Part shown: positions 1 to 5,550 of the stretch, piece after piece
Numbering within the stretch: position 1 is the stretch's first letter
How the letters are laid out: every line of letters starts with the position of its first letter
NCBI GenBank assembly: GCA_028876695.1
Contig: JAGWRH010000343.1
Location: 1-14,784, forward strand
Length of the DNA stretch: 14,784 nucleotides
Source of the DNA: Acidobacteriota bacterium
GTDB lineage: Bacteria; Acidobacteriota; Terriglobia; Acidiferrales; UBA7541
Direction of reading: 5' to 3'
Notes under the pieces: generated by a model
What the model saw: the letters and a program-made list of their open reading frames with translations, nothing else
What the model was told of the DNA's origin: nothing
The model's database searches: none
Program-made: the position numbers and the translations under genes

Positions 1-51
1 CGACTCACGGTAGCATGGTTTGGGGAAGACTCGGGAAGGCTTCGGAATTTT

Positions 52-65
52 CTTCGTATACGAAG
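52..65. repeat. 14-bp perfect palindrome
   Basis: CTTCGTATACGAAG is its own reverse complement over all 14 bases, and the flanking bases do not extend the symmetry. It lies in the gene-free left edge, downstream of the SLATT gene. The half-site resembles the inner part of a lox-type arm but has no spacer, so a recombinase site is not supported. It could be an operator for a dimeric regulator of whatever lies left of the window, or chance. Confidence 0.4.
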
Positions 66-120
66 CACTGCGCGACCGGGCGGACGTTTGGCGGTAGCAC
101 CGTGCGAGCGTGGAAGCTGC

Positions 121-183
121 TGGTCTGGAGTATAGGGAATCGAACTGGCCTTGCAGGCTAGTACAGCACTGCTACAATGCCCA
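121..183 (-). other. tRNA-like remnant or hairpin after the defence operon
   Basis: Read on the minus strand this stretch begins right after the SLATT stop codon. It shows a stem-loop (144-162, 7-bp stem with one mismatch, TGCAA loop) that looks like a tRNA-Cys anticodon arm with GCA, then a T-loop-like GTTCGATTC (137-145), and ends in CCA (121-123). The variable loop, a pairing T stem and a pairing acceptor stem are missing, so it is not a functional standard tRNA. It may be a decayed tRNA or attachment-site remnant at the edge of a mobile island, or a chance hairpin acting as a transcript end. Confidence 0.25.
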
Positions 184-1107
184 CTAGGTGGATCGGACGC
201 CTCGTGAAGCTTTCCACAGCGTGTGTTCGCGTGAGAACGCGCCCTCAGCTTCGGCCACAAACGCCGCCCAATGCTTCTCGGTAGCCTGCGGCGCGATTTT
301 CGTTCGGACTGAGGCTAGCTCTGTGCTCGTAACAGCATAAGCGGTCGCGAGTGTCCGGTGCTGCTTCGTTTCTAGCCACGCAAACGCGGACCCTAGCAGG
401 ACACCTGAAAAGATCAGCAGATCTCCTTCGATCACCCCCATGGCCTTCAGGATCGCGGAGGCTAGGCCGCCGATCTCGATGGCTAGCATCGCGATTGTCC
501 ACTGAGAGGCGCGCCGCGAATTCCACGCAGACTTTCGTCGATACCACCCTTGCTGCTCGACGACGCGGTCCCGCTCGTAGGCTTGCTTCCGTTCTAGCAG
601 TTCTGCTGACCTCAAGCGGCGCATTCCCTGAGTGATTTGCTGCTCATCGAGTGAGCCTAATGACAAATCGAGCTCGCGCAGCTCTTCAACGACCTCCGAT
701 ATCTGTCGAAGGAAAAGTGTGTCAACTTCCCCTTCCGCTGCCATTCCCAGCCCGAAAGGCTCACCGCCGACCGCGTAGCGCCAGCTTAGCGTTTTGAGAG
801 ATTCAGCTGCGGCTCTTCCCTCATACCACGTGCGCTCGGGACGCGCTTTCAGCACGTAGGCCTCGACTAGTACAGCACTGAAAAAGCATAGGGCCGCAAG
901 AAAACCGGCCCAGTCAACTTGGCGCGTGCCGTATTTCCAAGTTGCGAGCCCAAAAGCGCCAGCGGCAACCAGTGCGGTCAACCGGAATCTGACGGCGATC
1001 AGGAACCGCCGCTGCGCGGACAGCGAGCTTCGGTCCGCGGTATGAAATGCCAGCGGTAGGTCGGCGCTGGTTAGTTTTGGGGGTCGAATCTGATGCGCGG
1101 CGGCCAT
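184..1107 (-). CDS. Tandem SLATT-domain (2TM + 2TM) membrane effector protein
   Basis: SLATT domains are two-helix membrane modules predicted to be pore-forming or membrane-disrupting effectors in nucleotide-signal defence systems. This 307-residue protein shows two of them. The first has hydrophobic helices at about 43-58 and 66-86, followed by the W/Y-EGRAAAE-x-LK-x-x-x-WRY stretch (about 94-111) and the GGEPFG turn typical of SLATT_3/DUF4231. The second has an Arg-rich QQGWYRRK lead (185-192), then helices at about 203-222 and 227-245, as in SLATT_1. I start at the ATG at 1107 because GGAG lies 6 bases before it. The in-frame ATG at 1164 has no Shine-Dalgarno and would overlap the TIR gene by 26 bases. 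It is the last gene of the five-gene operon, 31 bases after the TIR stop. The domain call is by pattern recognition. The role as membrane effector is inferred from the family and from the TIR neighbour. Confidence 0.85.
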   Translation of the reverse strand: MAAAHQIRPPKLTSADLPLAFHTADRSSLSAQRRFLIAVRFRLTALVAAGAFGLATWKYGTRQVDWAGFLAALCFFSAVLVEAYVLKARPERTWYEGRAAAESLKTLSWRYAVGGEPFGLGMAAEGEVDTLFLRQISEVVEELRELDLSLGSLDEQQITQGMRRLRSAELLERKQAYERDRVVEQQGWYRRKSAWNSRRASQWTIAMLAIEIGGLASAILKAMGVIEGDLLIFSGVLLGSAFAWLETKQHRTLATAYAVTSTELASVRTKIAPQATEKHWAAFVAEAEGAFSREHTLWKASRGVRST

Positions 1108-1113
1108 CGATTG

Positions 1114-1117
1114 CTCC
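1114..1117 (-). promoter_or_regulatory. Ribosome binding site deciding the SLATT start
   Basis: The minus strand reads GGAG, then CAATCG, then ATG at 1107. This is a good Shine-Dalgarno at 6-base spacing, and nothing comparable precedes the longer in-frame ATG at 1164. It supports the shorter 307-residue product. Confidence 0.7.
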
Positions 1118-1138
1118 AGATGGGGTTCAGGTTTTCGA

Positions 1139-1645
1139 TTATGTTCGCTTGCGGCTGGCTTCATCTATGGCGTTGGCGATGTTCTCATGATTCCAGGAAA
1201 CTATTTTGGCTTTAGCTTCGCCGAGTGCCTTCGGGAGCGCCTCCGGAGCCTTGTCGCCTTGGAAGACGCCGATGACACCTTTACCCAATCTGACGCTCTC
1301 TTGTATTTCCCACTCGACCCACTTGCTGTGCGCTGTCCGCTCTGAGAGGTAGACCAAGGTCACGGAAGCCTGTTTGATTCGGTCTCGTATGCCTTCTTTG
1401 ATATACTCGGCCCGCTCGCTTTCGAATGGCTCCTGTAGTGAACGGTCGATCATCTCAAACGCAGCGTTCTCGTTTTTCGCTTGTCCCCGGAGCAGGTTGA
1501 CCTCGTTAAGATCCTCGAATGCAAAACTGATGAATACGCATCTGCGCCTCGGCTGGTCCGCGCCCTTAAGCGCCTCCTTGGCGGCCCTCGTCAGATCCGC
1601 GAGTTCTTTTGGTGAGAAGCTCCGATTGCTCCTTGATCCACCCAT
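1139..1645 (-). CDS. ThsB-like TIR-domain protein
   Basis: TIR proteins of the ThsB/DUF1863 type consume NAD or make cyclic ADP-ribose-like signals in anti-phage systems such as Thoeris. This 168-residue protein has the first strand CVFISFAFED (36-45). It also has a middle helix/strand ending SVTLVYLSE (94-102) and the WVEWEIQESVRLGKGVIGVF stretch (109-128), where Glu113 aligns with the catalytic-type glutamate. Residues 1-35 form a charged N-terminal extension starting Met-Gly-Gly-Ser. The start is firm: AGGAG sits 6 bases before the ATG and overlaps the TAG of the QueC-like gene, suggesting coupled translation. The SLATT gene follows, so TIR signal maker and membrane effector is a natural reading. 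It could instead be an NADase killer itself. The N-terminal glycine is notable next to a QueC-like enzyme. The TIR domain is secure, the product is not known. Confidence 0.85.
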   Translation of the reverse strand: MGGSRSNRSFSPKELADLTRAAKEALKGADQPRRRCVFISFAFEDLNEVNLLRGQAKNENAAFEMIDRSLQEPFESERAEYIKEGIRDRIKQASVTLVYLSERTAHSKWVEWEIQESVRLGKGVIGVFQGDKAPEALPKALGEAKAKIVSWNHENIANAIDEASRKRT

Positions 1646-1654
1646 AGTTAGCTC

Positions 1655-2245
1655 CTATTGCTCCGAAAATTTATATTCCCTGCATGAGATACAGCGCCCG
1701 CAAGGTCGCTTTCTCCCTGTATGGCACGAATACCACGCCGTAATCCCTTTTTCCTGTGCGAGTGCGACTACATGGGCTTTCCTAAAACGAGAAAGGGGCG
1801 CGACGACGCTGAGTTCGTGCCCCAGGGAGACGGACATGGTGGCTTCCGCCGAACTTAGGAAATCGCGTGTCTGGTCTGGGAATAAATGCGTCTCTTCGCT
1901 TAGCAAGCCCACTGCCACCGCGTTCGCCCCGGTCAAATGGGCATAGGCCCCGGCGCACACGAGGAACAATAAATTCCGATTGGGCAGGAATGCGTCTCTC
2001 ACCACGTGTTTCCGTCTGCTTGTGAGCCCGGAGGGAATTAGGTGCCCGAATCCTGAGACATCCATTGAATGCGGGCGCGGTAGGCCTAACTTTTTGAACG
2101 AAGAAATGCATGCGTCGTATTCGCGCTTACAGAAGACCTGTCCGTAGTTCACAAAGAGGGGGAACTGTAGCAGTCCGCTCTCCTCTGTCAGAACCGCCAT
2201 TAGCGTCGAGTCGAGGCCCCCCGACACGAGCGTCACGATAGGCAT
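1655..2245 (-). CDS. QueC-like PP-loop ATPase (7-cyano-7-deazaguanine synthase family)
   Basis: QueC turns 7-carboxy-7-deazaguanine into preQ0 using ATP and ammonia. QueC-like proteins in defence operons (QatC, Cap9 of type IV CBASS) act on other acceptors. The 196-residue protein carries the PP-loop SGGLDS (8-13), the LPNRNLLFL segment (87-95) that matches the QueC xxRNxxFL core, and four zinc-type cysteines C174, C182, C185 and C188 in a CGRCISCRE tail. All catalytic landmarks look intact, and the length is slightly below QueC (about 220-230). I start at the ATG at 2245 because GGAG lies 7 bases upstream. The longer reading from 2284 has no such site. This start overlaps the glycosylase gene by 13 bases. 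No queD, queE or queF is present, and the TGT/OGG/TIR/SLATT neighbours point to immunity rather than queuosine synthesis. Confidence 0.9.
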   Translation of the reverse strand: MPIVTLVSGGLDSTLMAVLTEESGLLQFPLFVNYGQVFCKREYDACISSFKKLGLPRPHSMDVSGFGHLIPSGLTSRRKHVVRDAFLPNRNLLFLVCAGAYAHLTGANAVAVGLLSEETHLFPDQTRDFLSSAEATMSVSLGHELSVVAPLSRFRKAHVVALAQEKGITAWYSCHTGRKRPCGRCISCREYKFSEQ

Positions 2246-2961
2246 TGTTGGTCTCCGCTGGTAAGGGCTCTCATGACGATCCATACCGCGCTATCCAGTG
2301 TTGCCGTCGTGAAACCTGTGCCAGCGGCATGGAACTGAAATCTGAGCTCTCCCCTCTCGTAAAGTCGAATGGAATTCAGGGCCCGGCAATCTTGGCGGGT
2401 TAGTCCGACGATCTGCATGTATCGAATAACGTGGGTATCCAGAACCGCGAGATCGCAGCTATAACCAATGTTTCTCAGAAAAAGGCTCGCCTGCTTCGGT
2501 CCCACGCCGGAGCAAATCGAGATAAGTGTTCTTCGCGCGTCCGCCGCAGTTTGGCTGTCGCGGAGGATGGTGGTTAACTGATTGCCCTTTTGATAGAGGT
2601 GAGAGGCCGTCTTCGCAATTTGCTCGGCTTTGCTATTCGAAAAACGGTATTTCCCAATAAACCCGAACGAATTATCGGTACCGGCGAAAGCCTGATCTAA
2701 AGCACACCTCAGAGCTTCGCTGAGCCCGGTGGGGAACTCCGCCCGTTTTACATCAAGCAGCCCATTCAACGTCAGGCGTTCATGCGCTGCCGAGCAGGCC
2801 TCGTGTCGCACCTGGCTGCTCAGGATGCACCCTACGAGTTCAGCCCAAAGTTCTTGCTCCGACCGAGCATGCCAATCGACGGGCACTTCGGCTGCCGCGA
2901 TACGTGCGGCGACCACGCCCACGGCGTTCCGAATCCGACCGGGTTCGAACTCAGTCGCCAT
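2233..2961 (-). CDS. Ogg2-like HhH-GPD DNA glycosylase/lyase (OGG-like)
   Basis: HhH-GPD enzymes flip a damaged or modified base out of DNA and cut its glycosidic bond; Ogg types also nick by beta-elimination. The 242-residue protein has the ILSSQVRHE substrate-pocket helix (46-54). It has a helix-hairpin-helix CSGVGPKQASLFLRN with catalytic-type Lys156, followed by AVLDTHVIRYM with the activating Asp175. The order and spacing match Ogg2 rather than MutY/Nth, and no iron-sulfur cysteine loop is seen. The ATG at 2961 overlaps the end of the TGT-like gene by 11 bases without a clear Shine-Dalgarno, so translation is probably coupled. OGG-like genes with QueC and TGT partners are the ancillary set of type IV CBASS. 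In this context the substrate could be a deazaguanine or oxidised base or an attached nucleobase rather than housekeeping 8-oxoguanine. That part is inference. Confidence 0.85.
   Translation of the reverse strand: MATEFEPGRIRNAVGVVAARIAAAEVPVDWHARSEQELWAELVGCILSSQVRHEACSAAHERLTLNGLLDVKRAEFPTGLSEALRCALDQAFAGTDNSFGFIGKYRFSNSKAEQIAKTASHLYQKGNQLTTILRDSQTAADARRTLISICSGVGPKQASLFLRNIGYSCDLAVLDTHVIRYMQIVGLTRQDCRALNSIRLYERGELRFQFHAAGTGFTTATLDSAVWIVMRALTSGDQQCLS
2253..2256 (-). promoter_or_regulatory. Ribosome binding site deciding the QueC-like start
   Basis: The minus strand reads GCGGAG, then ACCAACA, then ATG at 2245. The Shine-Dalgarno lies inside the end of the glycosylase gene. It places the start just before the PP-loop strand, as in the QueC family, and argues against the 13-residue N-terminal extension. 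Confidence 0.7.
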
Positions 2962-3913
2962 CGTTACGAAGTGCCGCCCTTAGCTGAGCCGCGATCGCGT
3001 CGCCCATTGTCTGGCGGACTAGCTCCGAAAGACTGCCAGCACTCAGAGATTCGTGGAGCTGACGCATCCATTTAGCGTAAAAGAGTAGGTTGTGCATCAG
3101 AGTAGCTGCGTCGTAATTTTCAGGCCCCGGCAATTGCAGCTGGGTAGTCAGAAGTTCGCGCTGCTGGAAATGAAGTAGTAGCTTCGAGTCGGGGTCCGCG
3201 ACAGTTTGGCACCACTCCAGTCCGTCAAAGGTGTCTGCGCCGGCTATCGTGTACAGCAATATCGAGAGCGGATTACCCGTTCCAAGCAAATGTAGAAAAT
3301 AATACGAACCGAGCGTATTGAGGCGTGTCCGTATGCGATGAACCGTTGCTACGCGAGCAAAAATCCCGTCGCCGAGCTCCCGCTCCGCAACTGCGACCGC
3401 AACTGGGTTCGAGCGTTTAGCAACAGCAGAGCACAATGAGGGTAGGTTCTGTCTGTTGCCATGCACGATTGGGTATAACACATGACCGCCGCACAAACGG
3501 TCCTCCGCACCCGATGCGGAGATTCGCTCAGCGCAGTCGCTCGGGGCGGCGAGCTCGTCGCAGTCGACGTCAAAAGAGAATGCTGCGGGCCAGTTGTGGG
3601 ACTTCAGAACGGCGTGAAATTGCGCTTTTGTCCAAGTAGCGTCGCGCCACCAGTATCTCTCGTAATTGCCGGAATCGAGCAGTATCAGTGCCCCCCGGGT
3701 CAGCGCAGAATCGATAACCATTCGCATTTCGCTCGATTCTGCCGACCGCGACACGTCATAAGCCGAGACTAAGAATTGAGGTGAGCCGCTTGCAACAAGT
3801 AGCTTCATATAGTCGATCGGTGTGCGGTTCGTCTTGATACTCGACACAGAGGGAAAGAACGCGGGGAGGGTGATACCGACGGCACCGACAAGGAAATCAT
3901 TGGGTCTGTTCAC
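2951..3913 (-). CDS. TGT-like (queuine tRNA-ribosyltransferase-family) enzyme
   Basis: TGT enzymes swap guanine for a 7-deazaguanine in tRNA; relatives such as DpdA act on DNA, and TGT-like Cap10 occurs in type IV CBASS. The 320-residue protein follows the TGT barrel: LLDSGNYE (78-85, matching LDSGGFQ with Asp80), FSFDVDCDE (112-120), YPIVHGN (147-153, matching GIVQGG), LHLLGTGNP (207-214) and GADTFDGLEW (225-234), where Asp230 matches the catalytic nucleophile. It lacks the C-terminal CxCxxC...H zinc site and is shorter than tRNA TGT (about 370-380), so it is not a standard tRNA TGT. It starts with GTG at 3913, first gene of the operon, with only a weak AGG upstream, and overlaps the glycosylase gene by 11 bases. 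The fold is assigned with good confidence. The substrate is unknown. Confidence 0.8.
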   Translation of the reverse strand: MNRPNDFLVGAVGITLPAFFPSVSSIKTNRTPIDYMKLLVASGSPQFLVSAYDVSRSAESSEMRMVIDSALTRGALILLDSGNYERYWWRDATWTKAQFHAVLKSHNWPAAFSFDVDCDELAAPSDCAERISASGAEDRLCGGHVLYPIVHGNRQNLPSLCSAVAKRSNPVAVAVAERELGDGIFARVATVHRIRTRLNTLGSYYFLHLLGTGNPLSILLYTIAGADTFDGLEWCQTVADPDSKLLLHFQQRELLTTQLQLPGPENYDAATLMHNLLFYAKWMRQLHESLSAGSLSELVRQTMGDAIAAQLRAALRNDGD

Positions 3914-3953
3914 TTATAGGGCCTGCCGCAGCATTAGGGGTCGAGCAGCCGCC

Positions 3954-3964
3954 TTTATATACCA
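3954..3964 (-). promoter_or_regulatory. Possible extended -10 promoter of the defence operon
   Basis: On the minus strand TGG-TATATAAA lies about 40 bases before the GTG of the TGT-like gene. TGn plus TATATA or TATAAA fits an extended -10. I see no convincing -35 at 16-18 bases. AT-rich sequence continues upstream (GTTAATACCC). It is the only promoter-like element ahead of the operon. Confidence 0.35.
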
Positions 3965-4231
3965 AATGAATCGAAAGAGGGTATTAACATTTTAGCTATC
4001 TGTTCCAGGTGCGCCCGAGGTTGAACCCGATCTGGGGCCACGGCCTGTGACCGTTGCCATTTTTTGCTTTGATGGCCGCGGGTTCCCACCCGGGCCTTTC
4101 TTTTCGTGGGAGGGCGGGCGAGGGAACAGGAGCCGAAAATCCGCACCCGGCGCAGACGACGCGACGGACGCGGCATCCGGCGAAAAGCAGATCCCTCACC
4201 CCCATTCGCGAAGTACGCGACTGGGTTCCTT

Positions 4232-4259
4232 CACCCCAGCGCGCGAGCGCGCCGGGGTG
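4232..4259. repeat. GC-rich hairpin in the repeat block
   Basis: CACCCC pairs with GGGGTG and GCGCG with CGCGC across one A/C mismatch, around a CGAG loop. The same design (stem, one A-C mismatch, inner CG stem, four-base loop) recurs at 4727-4750, which suggests conserved RNA or DNA structure in this repeat family. Confidence 0.6.
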
Positions 4260-4726
4260 CCCGCCGGTTCGGGATGACAGGCGCTCGAGAGTAGGTCGCC
4301 GGCGGGACGCCAGCGCCACAAGAAGAATCCGCACCCTTCGCACATACCGCTCAGGATGCGGCACCCGGAAAGGCAAGAGCGGGACCCTCACCGGTGCAAA
4401 GAAGCGGAACGCCGGCGCTACAAGAAAAATCCGCACCCTTCGCACATACCGCTCAGGATGCGGCACCCGGAAAGGCAAGAGTAGGTCGCCGGCGGGACGC
4501 CAGCGCCACGAGAAGAATCCGCACCCTTTGCACATACCGCTCAGGATGCGGCACCCGGAAAGGCAAGAGTAGGTCGCTGGCGGGACGCCAGCGCTACAAG
4601 AAGAATCCGCACCCTTCGCACATACCGCTCAGGATGCGGCACCCGGAAAGGCAAGAGCGGGACCTTCACCGGTGCAAAGAAGCGGGACGCCAGCGCTACA
4701 AGAAGAATCCGCACCCTTCGCAGCCA

Positions 4727-4750
4727 CCCCAACGCGCAAGCGCGTTGAGG
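4727..4750. repeat. GC-rich hairpin inserted in the last repeat copy
   Basis: CAACGCG pairs with CGCGTTG around a CAAG loop, and after one mismatch CC pairs with GG. In this copy the hairpin and a following GGCGCGC segment sit where the other copies have only ACATAC, so the repeat core carries a nested insertion. Confidence 0.6.
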
Positions 4751-4844
4751 CCCCCGGCGCGCAAAGCGCTCAGAATGCGGCACCCGGAAAGGCGAGAGCA
4801 GGTCCCTCACTTCGTTCGGGATGACAAGCAAAAAATATGAGGAA

Positions 4845-5309
4845 TTAGCGGGCGTGGGATTTGGAGGTGCCGTTGCCGGAGGGGCGGTGGGGGAGGAGCT
4901 TGACCATCACCAGATCGGTGCCGCCGCCGGGCGCGCGCTGGACGTGGAACTCGTCGGTAAAGGCGCGCATCAGGAAAAGGCCGCGGCCGGAGGTGCGCAT
5001 CAGATTTTCCTCGGCCAGCGGATCGGGAATGTTGCACATATCGAAGCCGCCGCCCTGGTCCATCACGTGGATCACCAGCTTTTCGGGCTCGAACTCGACC
5101 ACCAGCTTGATCTTCTTTCGCGGGTCCTGGCAATTGCCGTAGGTGAACGCGTTGATGGCGCCTTCGCGCACGGCCATGCCCAGCTTATGGACGTCGTCCT
5201 CGGCAAATCCGACCGCTTCCGCGACGCGCGTGGCGATCCCTTCGGCCAGATCGACGCTTTCGATCAGCGTGTCGAGCGTGACTTCCAATCGTTGCGTGGC
5301 TTGTGTCAT
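4845..5309 (-). CDS. RsbW-type anti-sigma serine/threonine kinase (HATPase_c_2)
   Basis: RsbW/SpoIIAB-like proteins bind ATP with a GHKL fold, hold a sigma factor or partner, and phosphorylate an STAS antagonist. The 154-residue protein has the N box REGAINAFTYGN (48-59), the G1 box DQGGGFD (84-90), SGRGLFLMRAF (107-117) and the closing GGGTDLVMV (128-136). This is full length for a stand-alone kinase and no other domain is present. The ATG at 5309 is preceded by AGAGG at a rather tight 3-base spacing. No STAS antagonist, PP2C phosphatase or sigma gene lies nearby, so its partner is encoded elsewhere. It stands 241 bases downstream of comM on the same strand and just before the repeat block. 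The family call is secure, the pathway unknown. Confidence 0.88.
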   Translation of the reverse strand: MTQATQRLEVTLDTLIESVDLAEGIATRVAEAVGFAEDDVHKLGMAVREGAINAFTYGNCQDPRKKIKLVVEFEPEKLVIHVMDQGGGFDMCNIPDPLAEENLMRTSGRGLFLMRAFTDEFHVQRAPGGGTDLVMVKLLPHRPSGNGTSKSHAR

Positions 5310-5550
5310 TGACCTCTGATCAGCGCCCCTTACCGGGGCGCCAGCGCGCGAGGCGCGGCGTACATTCGCCTCAATGGGCGCCTCAATGGGGGCTCCATGG
5401 CGCCTAACGTCGAGCCGATGGGCGCCCCGTAGGCGCCTACAGGCCCCATATGGCTATCATAGCTCCCAGTGGGCGTCAATGTACTCCGTCACAAACCTGC
5501 AGCGCCGCCGGCATTTCTCCAAATAGCTTCCAGGGATTGAATCGCAATCG
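5310..5550. other. Intergenic region with GC-rich palindromes
   Basis: No gene is seen. It holds a 7-bp hairpin GCGCCCC-TTACC-GGGGCGC (5323-5341) 13 bases before the anti-sigma ATG, a tandem pair of GCCTCAATGGG (5368-5390, 12-base period) and a 12-bp palindrome GTAGGCGCCTAC (5429-5440). None is followed by a T run on either strand, so a classic terminator of comM is not shown. The first hairpin lies in the leader of the anti-sigma gene and could affect its translation. Confidence 0.6.

Larger units (their letters stand above)
4134..4825. repeat. Non-coding repeat block, six diverged copies (88/102-base periods)
   Basis: A core beginning AATCCGCACCCTTCGCAC and running through CCGCTCAGGATGCGGCACCC to GGAAAGGCAAGAG recurs with its AAT at 4138 (diverged), 4326, 4428, 4516, 4604 and 4706. 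Spacings among the last five are 102, 88, 88 and 102 bases. Two spacer types alternate: GTAGGTCGCCGGCGGGACG and a longer one with ACCGGTGCAAAGAAGCGG. Both lead into GACGCCAGCGCTAC-like sequence. Since 88 is not a multiple of three, the reading frame changes between copies, so the long open frames across it are not genes. The block ends in CTCACTTCGTTCGGGATGA, a dispersed motif I know from acidobacterial and other genomes. Nothing coding is seen from 3914 to 4844. Confidence 0.85.

Noticed and set aside
52..65. loxP-like recombination site
   Set aside because: It shares part of the arm sequence, but the arms are fused with no 8-base spacer and there is no recombinase gene in the window.
1655..2245. 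Housekeeping queuosine/preQ0 synthesis gene queC
   Set aside because: No queD, queE, queF or folE neighbour is present, and it is embedded with TGT-like, OGG-like, TIR and SLATT genes. The enzyme fold fits but the context is defence. Not fully excluded.
1..3960. A hidden CD-NTase gene of a canonical CBASS
   Set aside because: All five reading frames that carry real domains are accounted for. No GS-x10-DxD nucleotidyltransferase motif was seen, and the remaining gaps are too short.
4326..4720. CRISPR-like array
   Set aside because: The repeated core is far longer than CRISPR repeats, the spacers are themselves repeated in two types, and no cas genes are present.
3996..4831. Long open frames with repeated RVRILLVALAS-like peptides on the minus strand and their plus-strand mirror frames
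   Set aside because: They are translations of the repeat block. The 88-base period is not a multiple of three, so the peptide repeats switch frame between copies, and no family is recognisable.
5323..5341. Rho-independent terminator of comM
   Set aside because: The hairpin is strong but neither strand has a T run after it, and it lies some 210 bases beyond the comM stop.
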